From Paenibacillus foliorum (GTDB lineage Bacteria > Bacillota > Bacilli > Paenibacillales > NBRC-103111): a DNA stretch of 64,000 nucleotides. The stretch covers positions 1-64,000 of the forward strand of contig NZ_WHOD01000095.1 of NCBI RefSeq assembly GCF_013141765.1, given 5' to 3'. Shown here piece by piece: positions 35,019-43,439 of the stretch. The notes below the pieces were generated by a model. The model was not told the DNA's origin. It did no database searches and saw only the letters and a list, made by a program, of their open reading frames with translations. Position 1 is the stretch's first letter. The number at the start of each line of letters is the position of its first letter. Position numbers and translations under genes: made by a program.

Positions 35019-35921
35019 TCACTCCGATCCAATAAATTGTATTTCCTGCATACCTTTGAGATCCAGTAAAAACTGATTCAGTGCTGAACTTAAATAACGG
35101 CCTGATTTGTAGACGACTCCAACCGGATGACTGATCTCAAGCTCATTGACTTTCACCATCTTTAATGTACCCAATCTTAACTCATTGGAAATAGAAAGCT
35201 TGGAAATAATTGCGGCTCCGAGGTTCAGCTCCACCATTCGTTTCACTTCCTCGCTGCTCGACAGCTCCATAACAATCTCCGGTGAGATGTACAGCTGCTT
35301 GAAGATTTGATCAACAAAACGGCGTCCGGCCGTTTCCGGCGACAGCATGATCAACGGAATATCATGCAGCTTCTCAATCGGCACATGGGCATAGCGGCTT
35401 AATGGGTGCTCAGGCGCCACTACCAGCTCAAAGGTATCATAATAAAGCACAGAGCTTTCAAGTGATGGATGCTTTTCAAACAGATAGGTGATACCTATAT
35501 CAATCGTTCCGTTCTCTACACTCTGCATAATTTGTGAGGAGGTCATGGAATGGATTGTTGTTTTGATAAGCGGAAACTGGTTCTGAAAATAAGACAGCAC
35601 ACGCGGCAAAATTTGAATCGCAATCGATGTGGTGGTTCCTAAATGAATATGCCCCTGGGGGATTTGATTTAAATCAGCGAGACGCTGCTTCAGATCCTCA
35701 ACAGTTTGCAGCACCAATTCCGCATGTTCCAAAAACACACGACCGCTATCAGTTAGCGTGACAGGCTGATTTCGATCAATCAGAACCGTCTTAAATTCAT
35801 CCTCCAGGCTTTTAATCTGGGCAGAGACGGCAGGCTGGGTTAAATTCAGTAATTCGCCAGCTTTACGGAAACTCATAGTCTTGGAAATGGTCAACAATGT
35901 TTCCAATTGGTTTAGATTCAT
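35019..35921 (-). CDS. LysR-family transcriptional regulator
   Basis: The 300-residue product has the N-terminal winged helix of the family (MNLNQLETLLTISKTMSFRK, then AGELLNLTQPAVSAQI) and a periplasmic-binding-like co-inducer domain (IHLGTTTSIAIQILPRVL, ELVVAPEHPLS). It resembles the CysL/CbbR group. ATG 35921 has AAAGGAGGG upstream; a longer in-frame start is not supported. It is first in a leftward pair with the PHP phosphatase. LysR genes often act on a divergent neighbour, here the MFS exporter, but that gene has its own PadR regulator. Confidence 0.9.
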   Translation of the reverse strand: MNLNQLETLLTISKTMSFRKAGELLNLTQPAVSAQIKSLEDEFKTVLIDRNQPVTLTDSGRVFLEHAELVLQTVEDLKQRLADLNQIPQGHIHLGTTTSIAIQILPRVLSYFQNQFPLIKTTIHSMTSSQIMQSVENGTIDIGITYLFEKHPSLESSVLYYDTFELVVAPEHPLSRYAHVPIEKLHDIPLIMLSPETAGRRFVDQIFKQLYISPEIVMELSSSEEVKRMVELNLGAAIISKLSISNELRLGTLKMVKVNELEISHPVGVVYKSGRYLSSALNQFLLDLKGMQEIQFIGSE

Positions 35922-36113
35922 AGAACCCTCCTTTCCCCTTAAAGGGTGAGTGCTCAAAAAAAGCAGTCAAAATAGATATAATTTATCAACTTTACAAATA
36001 ATATAAATACATTTTCTCAGATGAATTTATTATATGACACTTGGGGCTAGTGCGCAAACCTATTCCTTGAGCCTTAATATTAAAAAAATATTGGATTCTT
36101 ATCCATTTGATGA

Positions 36114-36141
36114 TTGTAATATACTCTAATTTGAGTATAAT
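36114..36141 (+). promoter_or_regulatory. MFS/padR promoter with embedded operator
   Basis: TTGTAA (36114-36119) and TATAAT (36136-36141) form a promoter with a 16-base spacer. An inverted repeat ATACTC-N6-GAGTAT (36121-36138) fills the spacer and runs into the -10, so a bound repressor would block polymerase. The PadR gene two positions downstream is the obvious candidate. Confidence 0.6.
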
Positions 36142-36177
36142 AATTTGAGGAAAATCAAATGGGAATGAGGATAAATC

Positions 36178-37746
36178 ATGACAGAGAAAAAATCGAATGT
36201 GCGGTGGACGATAGTCGGTTTAATGCTAGGACTGCTGCTGGCGGCCTTGGATCAGACTATTGTGTCTACTGCTATGCCAACAATAGTAGGTGAATTGGGA
36301 GGCTTGGAACAGTTTGTTTGGGTCTTCTCAGCTTATCTTATTGCAAATGTAGTTTCTATGCCGATCTTCGGCAAGCTGTCGGATATGTACGGGAGAAAGC
36401 TGTTTTTCCTGCTAGGGCTTGCTGTCTTTATGATAGGCTCCGCGTTATGCGGAACCTCGCAGAACATGATTCAATTAATTATATACCGCGTCATTCAAGG
36501 AATCGGGGGAGGGGCCTTGATGCCGATTACGTTCACGATTGTATTCGACTTGTTTCCTCCAGAGAAGCGTGGAAAAATGCAGGGCTTGTTCGGTGCGGTA
36601 TTTGGCATTTCCAGTGTGCTGGGTCCGTTAGCCGGTGCTTATTTTACAGATAATATTAACTGGAAATGGATATTTTATATCAATCTACCACTGGGCGTTA
36701 TTTCCTTTTTACTGATTACCTTGTTTTATCGTCCTTCTCTTGCAAAAAATCCGAATCAAAGGATCGATTGGATGGGAACTATCACATTTGCTGCATCCAT
36801 TCTTTGCTTGATGTTCGCCTTGGAGCTTGGAGGCAAAGAATTTGCTTGGAACTCAATTGAAAGCTATTCGCTGTTCACTGGCTTTGTGGCCCTGCTAGCC
36901 TTATTCTTATGGGTGGAAACAAAGGCAGTCAGCCCGGTTGTACCCTTGGGATTATTCCGCAACAAGCTGTTTACCGCGAGTATGGGAGTCAGCTTGTTCT
37001 ACGGAGCGCTGATGATGTCGGCGGCTTCCTATATCCCGTTATTTATTCAAGGTGTGTATGAGGGATCAGCAACGAGCGCAGGTCAGGTGCTTACGCCGAT
37101 GATGCTTGGGGTTGTGGTCAGCAGTATGTTTGGCGGCAAATTAATCGGTAAAACGTCCTACCGTAACATTTTATTAATTTCCAGCGCACTGCTGCTGATA
37201 GCGACATCGCTGCTTGGCACATTGTCCTACAACTCTCCCGAATGGATGAAAGAGCTGTATTCGATGTTTGGAGCAGTCGCTCCTTCATTGACACCGCGTT
37301 GGTTCGTTGTGGTGTACATGATCTTTTTAGGACTTGGAATCGGGATGTCTTTCCCTGTGACCTCTATGTCGTCGCTTCATAATGTAAGTGCCCAGTACCG
37401 GGGAGTAATTACTTCATTGGTTTCCTTTTTCCGTTCGATTGGTTCGGCAATTGGCATTACCGTGCTGGGAAGCGTGCAGGCTGCTGCATTAAAAACACGC
37501 ATGACAGAGCTGCTGCCGAACTCAGGAATGGCGGAAAATCCGATCGATGCAAGGGCGCTCCTGCAGCCTGCAGTAAGAGCTGAAATGCCGCCGCAAGTAT
37601 TGGAAAAGCTGACGTTAGGCTTAGCGGATTCAATCGGGTTTGTTTTTCAATGCACCATTTTTATGGCGGTTATCGCCTTGTTATTCGTGCTGCTTATGGG
37701 AAAGGCCAAGCTGGAAATTCCCGCTTATGCGAAGCAAAAAGCTTAG
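36178..37746 (+). CDS. MFS drug exporter, DHA2 (14-TM) family
   Basis: This integral membrane proton antiporter has 522 residues and about 14 predicted helices. Family motifs include ALDQTIVSTAMPTI in helix 1, the motif-A loop GKLSDMYGRKLFF, and motif-C-like GIGGGALMPITFTIVF. DHA2 members export multiple drugs or lipophilic compounds. It is followed 12 bases later by a PadR regulator, which fixes it as an inducible efflux unit. The natural substrate cannot be told. Confidence 0.92.
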   Translation: MTEKKSNVRWTIVGLMLGLLLAALDQTIVSTAMPTIVGELGGLEQFVWVFSAYLIANVVSMPIFGKLSDMYGRKLFFLLGLAVFMIGSALCGTSQNMIQLIIYRVIQGIGGGALMPITFTIVFDLFPPEKRGKMQGLFGAVFGISSVLGPLAGAYFTDNINWKWIFYINLPLGVISFLLITLFYRPSLAKNPNQRIDWMGTITFAASILCLMFALELGGKEFAWNSIESYSLFTGFVALLALFLWVETKAVSPVVPLGLFRNKLFTASMGVSLFYGALMMSAASYIPLFIQGVYEGSATSAGQVLTPMMLGVVVSSMFGGKLIGKTSYRNILLISSALLLIATSLLGTLSYNSPEWMKELYSMFGAVAPSLTPRWFVVVYMIFLGLGIGMSFPVTSMSSLHNVSAQYRGVITSLVSFFRSIGSAIGITVLGSVQAAALKTRMTELLPNSGMAENPIDARALLQPAVRAEMPPQVLEKLTLGLADSIGFVFQCTIFMAVIALLFVLLMGKAKLEIPAYAKQKA

Positions 37747-37758
37747 AGGTGGCTGACA

Positions 37759-38319
37759 ATGTCTATGAAGCTCGTCATACTGGGCCTTTTAATGGAATGT
37801 GAAAGTCATCCTTACGTCATAAGGCAAAAGATGATAGAACGGGAAATGCATCATTTTGTAAAAATACGGGACGGTTCCTTGTACTATGCCATTGATACTT
37901 TGAAGAAAGACGGGTTTATTGAAACCGTTGAAAAGGTAAAGGACAGTGCGCGCCCTGACAGGACTATATATCGGATTACTCAGAGCGGTGAGCAACTCTT
38001 TCAGAAGCTGCTGCTGGAGCAATTCGAAAATCAAGCGCAGCTGTTTCATCCAATGGGACCGGCTTTAATTTTCTCTCTTTATGGGAATCAGGATGATATT
38101 TGCCGGATTTTGCTCAAAAAGCTGGAGGAGCAAAAGCTCCGGGTTCAGCAGATGAAGGATTTGTACGAGGAGCATGTGTCTATCGTACCGCGAGGTGTGC
38201 TGCATATGATGTGGGGGGCATACGAGCATGCTGAAACCCAGCTTCGTTGGCTGGAGCGGCTTACTAAGGATGCAGAAGCAGGACGCTTGAAGGAGCGCGG
38301 AGTTCCTTTGGATTTATAA
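37759..38319 (+). CDS. PadR-family transcriptional regulator
   Basis: The 186-residue protein has a PadR winged helix in its first 90 residues (LVILGLLMECESHPYVIRQ, then DGSLYYAIDTLKKDGFIE) followed by a C-terminal helical dimerisation part, as in subfamily-2 PadR proteins. It is the second gene of the exporter operon and probably represses it through the inverted repeat in the promoter at 36121-36138. AGAGGTGG precedes the ATG. Confidence 0.9.
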   Translation: MSMKLVILGLLMECESHPYVIRQKMIEREMHHFVKIRDGSLYYAIDTLKKDGFIETVEKVKDSARPDRTIYRITQSGEQLFQKLLLEQFENQAQLFHPMGPALIFSLYGNQDDICRILLKKLEEQKLRVQQMKDLYEEHVSIVPRGVLHMMWGAYEHAETQLRWLERLTKDAEAGRLKERGVPLDL

Positions 38320-38355
38320 GGAAATTTTTATAGAGGCTGTTCGAAGGTAAAAACT

Positions 38356-38402
38356 AAGAAGCTGACCTAATCTGCGCGAGCGCAGACTCAGGTCAGCTTC
38401 TT
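38356..38402. terminator. hairpin between padR and the DUF423 gene
   Basis: AAGAAGCTGACCT pairs with AGGTCAGCTTCTT, with an inner TCTGCGC/GCGCAGA stem. It lies between two convergent genes. A long T-run is missing, so termination efficiency is uncertain. A short TTAGC-type repeat follows at about 38428-38458. Confidence 0.65.
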
Positions 38403-38466
38403 GTGTTGCGTACAGAATCACTTGTGAGCTGAGTTGAGCTTAGTTTAGCTTAGCTTAGTGGATGCT

Positions 38467-38838
38467 TCAGTTTCCTAACACTGCGATCATAAATACCAAC
38501 CATCCGGCAAGGAAGGCCAAACCTCCAATTGGGGTGATGGCTCCGAGTTTTTTGATACCGGATAGACTGAGGGCATAGAGACTGCCTGAGAACAAGACGA
38601 TGCCTGCAACAATCAACCAACCAGCTGTAATGATGAGAGACCCGTTCACAGACGGCAGATTGGACACAACTCCGATCAAAATCAGGCCAAGAGCATGCGC
38701 AATTTGATATTCAACACCTGTGTGGTACACCTTGAGCATTTCCGGTGACAGCCGCTTCTTCAAGGCATGTGCCCCGAAAGCGCCTAATGCAACGGAAATC
38801 AGCATATTCAAGCCTCCGAGCATAAATAATGTATTCAA
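38467..38838 (-). CDS. DUF423 membrane protein (YwdK-like)
   Basis: The 123-residue product has four predicted transmembrane helices and the DUF423 N-terminus GALNMLISVALGAFGAHALK-like pattern (here LGGLNMLISVALGAFGAHA). The segment TGVEYQIAHALGLI is also conserved. The function of the family is unknown. The start is a TTG at 38838 behind AGGAG with a nine-base gap. It lies 55 bases downstream of the phosphatase gene on the same strand and may be co-transcribed with it. Confidence 0.88.
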   Translation of the reverse strand: MNTLFMLGGLNMLISVALGAFGAHALKKRLSPEMLKVYHTGVEYQIAHALGLILIGVVSNLPSVNGSLIITAGWLIVAGIVLFSGSLYALSLSGIKKLGAITPIGGLAFLAGWLVFMIAVLGN

Positions 38839-38893
38839 TTATGTCATCTCCTATGAATTTTCTTATGATCATGAGCCGGTTTCTCAGGCTCGC

Positions 38894-39688
38894 TCACGCC
38901 TTCGAGAGCATCCCAGCCAGCTCCATCAGCTGGCCGCACACAAGCTCCGGCCGGACGCCGGTCAGTTGCTGCTGCTCCTGCAGCGTGTCCCGGCTCACGA
39001 GGCCGGAAAGCACAAGCGCCGTGCGGCAGCCTGCAGCCAGGCCGCCCTGAATATCGGTCAGCAGATTGTCGCCGACCACCCAGATTTGCTCCAGCGGCAG
39101 CCCTAGTTTGCCGATGGCGTAGTTCATAATGATCGGCGATGGCTTGCCGATCACAACGGGCTTCGCCTGGCTGGCTCGCTCGATAGCAGCCCCGATAGAG
39201 CCTGCTCCCGGCTGCAGCTCGTTATTCCACGGAAGCAGATGATCGGGGTTCGTAAGCACCGATGTGGCCCCATTGCGTATATGCCGAACGGCTGTTGCAA
39301 GCTTCCCATAGTTAAAATCCCGATCTATCCCCTGCACTACATAATCCGGTGTCTTCAACTCATCATCAGAAATTACAGTGAAGTCGGCATCGTGCAGTGC
39401 TTGTCTTAATCCATTCTCTCCTACGGCGAATACACGTTTCCCGGATTGCTTTTCCTGCATGTAGAGAGCTGCAGCCTGAGAGGATGTAAGGACTTCACTT
39501 GGTTCAGCTTCAATACCGACTTTTCTTAAATGATCGGCTACTTGCTCCGGTGTTCGTGATGAATTGTTCGTTACATATAAATACGGATAGCCTTGTTTCC
39601 TCAGCCAACCAATAAACTCAGCCGCATACGGAATAGGCTTGTCTCCATGATACAAAGTCCCATCCAAATCGAGTAAAAATCCGAGCAT
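38894..39688 (-). CDS. HAD-superfamily hydrolase subfamily IIA (NagD/PNPase-like)
   Basis: The 264-residue phosphatase has HAD motif I (FLLDLDGTLYHG), motif II (YVTNNSSRTP), the Lys of motif III in KPVVIGKPSP and motif IV (VVGDNLLTDIQGG). The C2a-type cap fits the NagD/p-nitrophenylphosphatase group, which acts on small phosphate esters such as UMP. AGGAGG precedes the ATG at 39688. The second half is GC-rich compared with neighbours. The natural substrate is unknown. Confidence 0.9.
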   Translation of the reverse strand: MLGFLLDLDGTLYHGDKPIPYAAEFIGWLRKQGYPYLYVTNNSSRTPEQVADHLRKVGIEAEPSEVLTSSQAAALYMQEKQSGKRVFAVGENGLRQALHDADFTVISDDELKTPDYVVQGIDRDFNYGKLATAVRHIRNGATSVLTNPDHLLPWNNELQPGAGSIGAAIERASQAKPVVIGKPSPIIMNYAIGKLGLPLEQIWVVGDNLLTDIQGGLAAGCRTALVLSGLVSRDTLQEQQQLTGVRPELVCGQLMELAGMLSKA

Positions 39689-39997
39689 TCCTTATCCTCC
39701 TCTAATGACCCCTCTTAATTGCAAGCATACACAAAACTCATTGTAACAAAAAAGTTGTGTCATCGGCTATTCATTGCAAAAAGTCCCTGTATTCGTCGCT
39801 ATTTCATGCATTTCCACAGGGGTTATTAACCAAATTATTCGAATATCTGACACAAGAAAGCCGGGTATTGAATACAAATAACGAAATGACATATAAGATA
39901 AATTTATACAGAATGATAATTATACTTATAACATCGGACTAAAACCTAGGGTTTCTTATAATGTCTCTATAAAAACCATTTCGGAGGTATCGGAATC
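39689..39997. other. AT-rich intergenic region
   Basis: This gap of about 310 bases separates the divergent HAD phosphatase and cysteine-dioxygenase-like genes. It is AT-rich and probably holds promoters for both. I see no strong hairpin, repeat or coding signal in it; GGAGG at 39981-39985 is the ribosome site of the next gene. Confidence 0.6.
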
Positions 39998-40489
39998 ATG
40001 AAACTACTTGAATCCATTGAGCAAGCGTTTCGCAGCGTTACATGTCCTGCACCGCATGAATTAAAAGCAATAATTACTAGCCTGGAGCTCACATCAGAGA
40101 AGGTAACCCCACACATAGTGGAGCCTTCCTATTTACCTTATGGCCGGAGTGTGTTGTTCCAATCAGATGATATAGAGGTAATCCTGGTCCACCTGCCTCG
40201 AGGGCGTAAAACCCTAATTCACGATCATGGAGCATCTGTGGGGTGCGCATTTATTTTGGAAGGCCAGATGACTAACACGAGCTATCGGCTTGACGGTTAC
40301 GGTTACGCCCAAGAATGTGGGGAAAGCACCTTAAAGCAGCATCAGTTTCTATATGCCCCTAAGGGACAAATTCATCAAATGAGCAACTCGGGTGAGGGAC
40401 GTATGTTATCATTTCACGTATATGCCCCGAGATTAATGGGGATTAAGTCGTACCGTACTTACGAGGAAGTATTAGATTATGTGATTTAG
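39998..40489 (+). CDS. cysteine dioxygenase-like cupin protein
   Basis: The 163-residue protein matches type I cysteine dioxygenases, iron enzymes that oxidise L-cysteine to cysteine sulfinate. The facial-triad histidines are visible as HDHG and in GQIHQMSN, and the second cupin motif includes APKGQIH. The Cys of GCAFILEG is at the position of the Cys-Tyr cofactor in eukaryotic enzymes. Bacterial relatives may also use 3-mercaptopropionate, so the substrate is not certain. It is a single gene, with GGAGG upstream. Confidence 0.85.
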   Translation: MKLLESIEQAFRSVTCPAPHELKAIITSLELTSEKVTPHIVEPSYLPYGRSVLFQSDDIEVILVHLPRGRKTLIHDHGASVGCAFILEGQMTNTSYRLDGYGYAQECGESTLKQHQFLYAPKGQIHQMSNSGEGRMLSFHVYAPRLMGIKSYRTYEEVLDYVI

Positions 40490-40539
40490 GCAGCCGATTC
40501 AGCCGTTTGTTCATCCCTCACTTTCTTTCTGCGACACAG

Positions 40540-40569
40540 TTTACATTAGAGAGTAATCTGTGATACTAT
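40540..40569 (+). promoter_or_regulatory. promoter of the Cof-type phosphatase gene
   Basis: TTTACA (40540-40545) and TACTAT (40564-40569) are 18 bases apart, 27 bases before the phosphatase start. This is a reasonable sigma-A promoter. Confidence 0.5.
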
Positions 40570-40596
40570 GGTAAAAATTTTCCGGTGGGGGACGCT

Positions 40597-41412
40597 ATGA
40601 AGGCTATTGAAGCGATAGTTTTAGATTTGGATGGAACGCTGTTGGACAGCAATCGTCAAATAACGGATCGGAGCCTTCGCGCTGTATTGGATTGTTACGA
40701 CCGTGGAATTCAAGTGATTATAGCAACCGCGCGTCCAGCAAGGTCCGTTCGTATGCTGCTGCCTGACGCGCTGCTGGATTTGGGCTGCATTATTTACTAT
40801 AATGGTGCGCATACCGTTGACTCGGCCCACAGTATAGAGGATCGTGTATTGATCGATCAAGCAATCGTTTCCGAGCTTTATGAAGCGATGATGGCCGTAA
40901 GCTCTGAACAAATGGTAAGCTTTGAAGCACAGGATGCCATGTTCAGCAACTGTTCCTTAAGCGAGGAACAGAAGGTCATTCTGGGATTTCCAGATGGAGG
41001 TCCTGTGCCGATTGTATTAACCAAGGAGGAAATTCTTCGGCTTCATCCGGCTAAGCTGCTGTTGACTAATGAATATAACATTTATGCAGAGCTTGAGCGC
41101 AGATTCGCAGACCGTGTGAAGCTTATCTCAACGGACGGGAACAAGCTCATCCAGATTATGAGTGCTGTCGTATCCAAAGCGGCAGCACTGAAGCATGTAT
41201 TGCAACGTAGAGGCATACTTCCGGAGCATGTGATGGTATTTGGTGATGATTACAACGATCTTGAGGTTTTTGAGCTTTGCGGGCACCCTGTTGCTATGGG
41301 GAATGCAATTGCCGAGCTGAAGAACATAGCGGCACTTATAACGGAGACAAATGACAGGGATGGCGTGGCCATAGTGCTTGAACAGCTAGCAGCGTTCCGT
41401 ATTCAAACATGA
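40597..41412 (+). CDS. HAD-superfamily hydrolase subfamily IIB (Cof-type)
   Basis: The 271-residue phosphatase has motif I (IVLDLDGTLLDSNRQI), motif II (VIIATARPARSV), a lysine in SKAAALKHVLQ and motif IV (MVFGDDYNDLEVF), all typical of Cof/YidA sugar-phosphate and flavin-mononucleotide phosphatases. ATG 40597 is favoured; a GTG at 40585 lies inside the GGTGGGG ribosome site. The substrate is not known. Confidence 0.9.
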   Translation: MKAIEAIVLDLDGTLLDSNRQITDRSLRAVLDCYDRGIQVIIATARPARSVRMLLPDALLDLGCIIYYNGAHTVDSAHSIEDRVLIDQAIVSELYEAMMAVSSEQMVSFEAQDAMFSNCSLSEEQKVILGFPDGGPVPIVLTKEEILRLHPAKLLLTNEYNIYAELERRFADRVKLISTDGNKLIQIMSAVVSKAAALKHVLQRRGILPEHVMVFGDDYNDLEVFELCGHPVAMGNAIAELKNIAALITETNDRDGVAIVLEQLAAFRIQT

Positions 41413-41500
41413 CAATTGCCGGACAGGCGCGTTAGGTAGAAAAGGGCAAATAGCCTATACTGAAGAGGCAAGCAATTCTGCTTAAGGAGTTGTTGGTCTC

Positions 41501-41599
41501 GTGAGCCGTATGAACGGTCAGGAAAAAAAGCTAGTCATTGTATGTGCAGTAATAACAGTAATCTTGCTGCTATCCATTTTGCGTAAATTGTTCAGTTAA
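41501..41599 (+). CDS. 32-residue single-helix membrane protein
   Basis: A short open frame starts at GTG 41501 (or ATG 41510) and encodes 32 residues ending in TAA. After a charged start (MNGQEKK) comes one hydrophobic helix (LVIVCAVITVILLLSI) and a basic end (RKLFS). AAGGAG lies at 41484-41489. The arrangement is that of a genuine small membrane protein, but without comparison to relatives this is only probable. It lies between the Cof phosphatase and the zinc-ribbon gene on the same strand. Confidence 0.55.
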   Translation: MSRMNGQEKKLVIVCAVITVILLLSILRKLFS

Positions 41600-41688
41600 G
41601 GCTTCATTACGGAATGTCGAGGCCCTCGAGCTCATAACTATGTAGTAACAGGAGCGATCCAGATTCAATTCAAGGGGGGGCTAGTCCG

Positions 41689-42153
41689 ATGTCATTTTTT
41701 GAAAAAATGAAGCAAGGCGCATCCGATGCTGCAAAAAAAGCACAGCAAACGATGGAAATTACAAGGCTTCGCACACAAATTTCTTCCAAGGAAAAGGAAC
41801 TGGAGAAAATCTTTACCTTGATTGGCGAATCCGTTTATAATGCCCACGCGGCAGGGGATTGGAAGAAATCGGAGCCGGACGTTACTGCTTACTGCCAACA
41901 AATTCAATTGCTTCGGCAGGATATTCAGATTATTGAATTGAAAATCAATGAAGCCAAGCATGAAAAGGTATGCCAGTGTGGTAAGGTTGTTGCCCGCGAA
42001 GTGAAGTTTTGCTCGGTTTGCGGCCATCAATTCGAAGAGCAGCGAGAACAAGCTGAGCAAGCAGAAACGGTGGTACACACGATCTGTCGCGTTTGTCGTA
42101 CAACGAACGAGCCTGATGCGAAATTTTGCGTGAGCTGCGGTATTACGATGTGA
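41689..42153 (+). CDS. coiled-coil zinc-ribbon protein
   Basis: The 154-residue product has an N-terminal helical part with a coiled coil (about residues 25-85) and two C-terminal Cys4 zinc ribbons: CQCG with FCSVCG, and CRVCR with FCVSCG. Such proteins are common in Firmicutes and their function is not established; ribbons could bind protein partners or nucleic acid. The ATG at 41689 follows AAGGGGGG. Nothing ties it to the riboswitch-controlled operon that follows. Confidence 0.8.
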   Translation: MSFFEKMKQGASDAAKKAQQTMEITRLRTQISSKEKELEKIFTLIGESVYNAHAAGDWKKSEPDVTAYCQQIQLLRQDIQIIELKINEAKHEKVCQCGKVVAREVKFCSVCGHQFEEQREQAEQAETVVHTICRVCRTTNEPDAKFCVSCGITM

Positions 42154-42251
42154 CTGTAACGACTGTTTGAAGCCATGGTACCTCTTTGAATAATTACCAA
42201 TTTTTTCTTGTAATAGTTGACATGGCATGATAGTATATAACAATTAAGTGG

Positions 42252-42398
42252 GAGGGCTTCTAGGGATCCGACGGTGCAGTAAGGCCGGTTCGAACCAAGC
42301 GAAGCCGAGCGCGGACCAATGCGTCGCGTTACACCGTAGGGATAAAAGACCTCGAGCAAGTTCCGCCTTCCAAGGCGAACTTGCTCGAGGTCTTTTTT
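42252..42398 (+). promoter_or_regulatory. ykkC-class riboswitch
   Basis: The leader carries the ordered blocks of the ykkC family: CTAGGGATCCG at 42260-42270 (family CUAGGGUUCCG), GGTTCGA at 42288-42294 (family GGUCCGA), and GCGTTACACCG followed by AGGGATAAAAG at 42326-42348. ACGGTG (42271-42276) pairs with CACCGT (42332-42337). P1 is GAGGGCTT (42252-42259) with AAGACCTC (42346-42353), seven of eight pairs. The 3' P1 strand is also the left arm of the terminator, so ligand binding should prevent termination. The ligand class (guanidine, PRPP, ppGpp or other) is not decided by these motifs. It controls the ABC exporter that follows. Confidence 0.75.
42346..42398 (+). terminator. riboswitch expression-platform terminator
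   Basis: AAGACCTCGAGCAAGTTC with CGCCTT pairs with AAGGCG and AACTTGCTCGAGGTCTT, a 23-bp stem with a single bulged C, followed by T residues to 42398. Its left arm shares 42346-42353 with aptamer P1. Confidence 0.92.
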
Positions 42399-42428
42399 GC
42401 TTTAACACGGGAAAGGGGATCACATACA

Positions 42429-43439
42429 ATGAGTGCAATACGAGTTGAAGGGTTAAGCAAATCATTCGCAGTAAAACAGAAGGCAAGCGGGCTGTTAGGC
42501 AGCGTGCAATCGCTTTTTAGGCCTCGTTATACCGAGAAATCGGCGGTACATAGCATTGATCTGAACGTAGAGCAGGGAGAAACTCTAGCGTTTCTCGGAC
42601 CGAATGGAGCGGGCAAGTCGACCACGATCAAAATGCTCACGGGCATTTTGCATCCGTCCAGTGGCAGCGCACAGGTACTAGGTCTGTGCCCATGGACGGA
42701 GCGAAGCCGCTTAGCGTACCATATCGGTTCTGTGTTCGGGCAGAAATCGCAGCTGTGGTACCATCTGCCGCCAATAGACTCATTCGAGCTGATGAGTCGG
42801 ATTTATGAGCTGAAGAGGGCGGATTATTACAGCCGCCGCGATGATTTGGTTCAGCGCTTCGAGCTGGAGCCGTATTTGCACACGCCAGAGCGCAAGCTGT
42901 CGCTTGGAGAGCGGATGAGGTGTGAGATAGCGGCCGCAATGCTTCATCGGCCTAAGATTGTATTCCTCGATGAGCCGACCATTGGGCTCGATGTTATCGT
43001 TAAGCACAGAATCCGCGAGCTGATTCTGGAGATGAACCGTGAGGAAGGCACCACGGTTTTCTTGACCTCACATGATGCGGGCGATATTGAGCAGCTGTGC
43101 AAGCGTGCTGTTGTAATCAACCATGGTCAGGTCATCCTGGATGATGAGGTTGAGCGAATGAAGCGGGACTTGCTTACCGCGAAGACCATACGCCTGCAGC
43201 TTCAGCAGCCTGGAGCTGCGTTCAGCTTCCCCGGCGTAGAAGTGCTGCAGCAGGACGCAAGCGCGATGAAGCTTTCCGTTGAAACGACGGTGGCCAGTAT
43301 CGAGCAGGTGTTGGCCCATATCGTAGGCCATTACCGCGTTGTCGATGTGACTATTGAAGACCCGCCAATGGAGCAGATTATTACCCACATCTACGCTAAG
43401 GAATCAGGAATTCAGCGGGAGGAAGAGAGGGAGCTGTAA
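42429..43439 (+). CDS. ABC exporter ATPase (COG4586, viologen-exporter type)
   Basis: The 336-residue ATPase has Walker A LGPNGAGKSTTIKMLTG, a signature LSLGERMRCEIAAAMLH, Walker B IVFLDEPTIGLD and SHD switch. The segment GQKSQLWYHLPPIDSFELM is distinctive of COG4586 ATPases, which pair with two ABC-2 permeases. The Synechocystis relatives form the VepABC methyl-viologen exporter (established for that organism). ATG 42429 follows GAAAGGGGA and lies after the riboswitch terminator; a longer open frame through the terminator is not a real start. The next gene overlaps its stop (TAATG). Confidence 0.88.
   Translation: MSAIRVEGLSKSFAVKQKASGLLGSVQSLFRPRYTEKSAVHSIDLNVEQGETLAFLGPNGAGKSTTIKMLTGILHPSSGSAQVLGLCPWTERSRLAYHIGSVFGQKSQLWYHLPPIDSFELMSRIYELKRADYYSRRDDLVQRFELEPYLHTPERKLSLGERMRCEIAAAMLHRPKIVFLDEPTIGLDVIVKHRIRELILEMNREEGTTVFLTSHDAGDIEQLCKRAVVINHGQVILDDEVERMKRDLLTAKTIRLQLQQPGAAFSFPGVEVLQQDASAMKLSVETTVASIEQVLAHIVGHYRVVDVTIEDPPMEQIITHIYAKESGIQREEEREL

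Noticed and set aside
42260..42345. TPP riboswitch, suggested by CGTAGGGA and CTAGGG
   Set aside because: The essential CUGAGA and ACCUGAU elements are missing, while the ykkC-type blocks and P1/terminator overlap fit better.
42381..42428. N-terminal extension of the exporter ATPase
   Set aside because: It would begin inside the riboswitch terminator and has no ribosome site; ATG 42429 has one.
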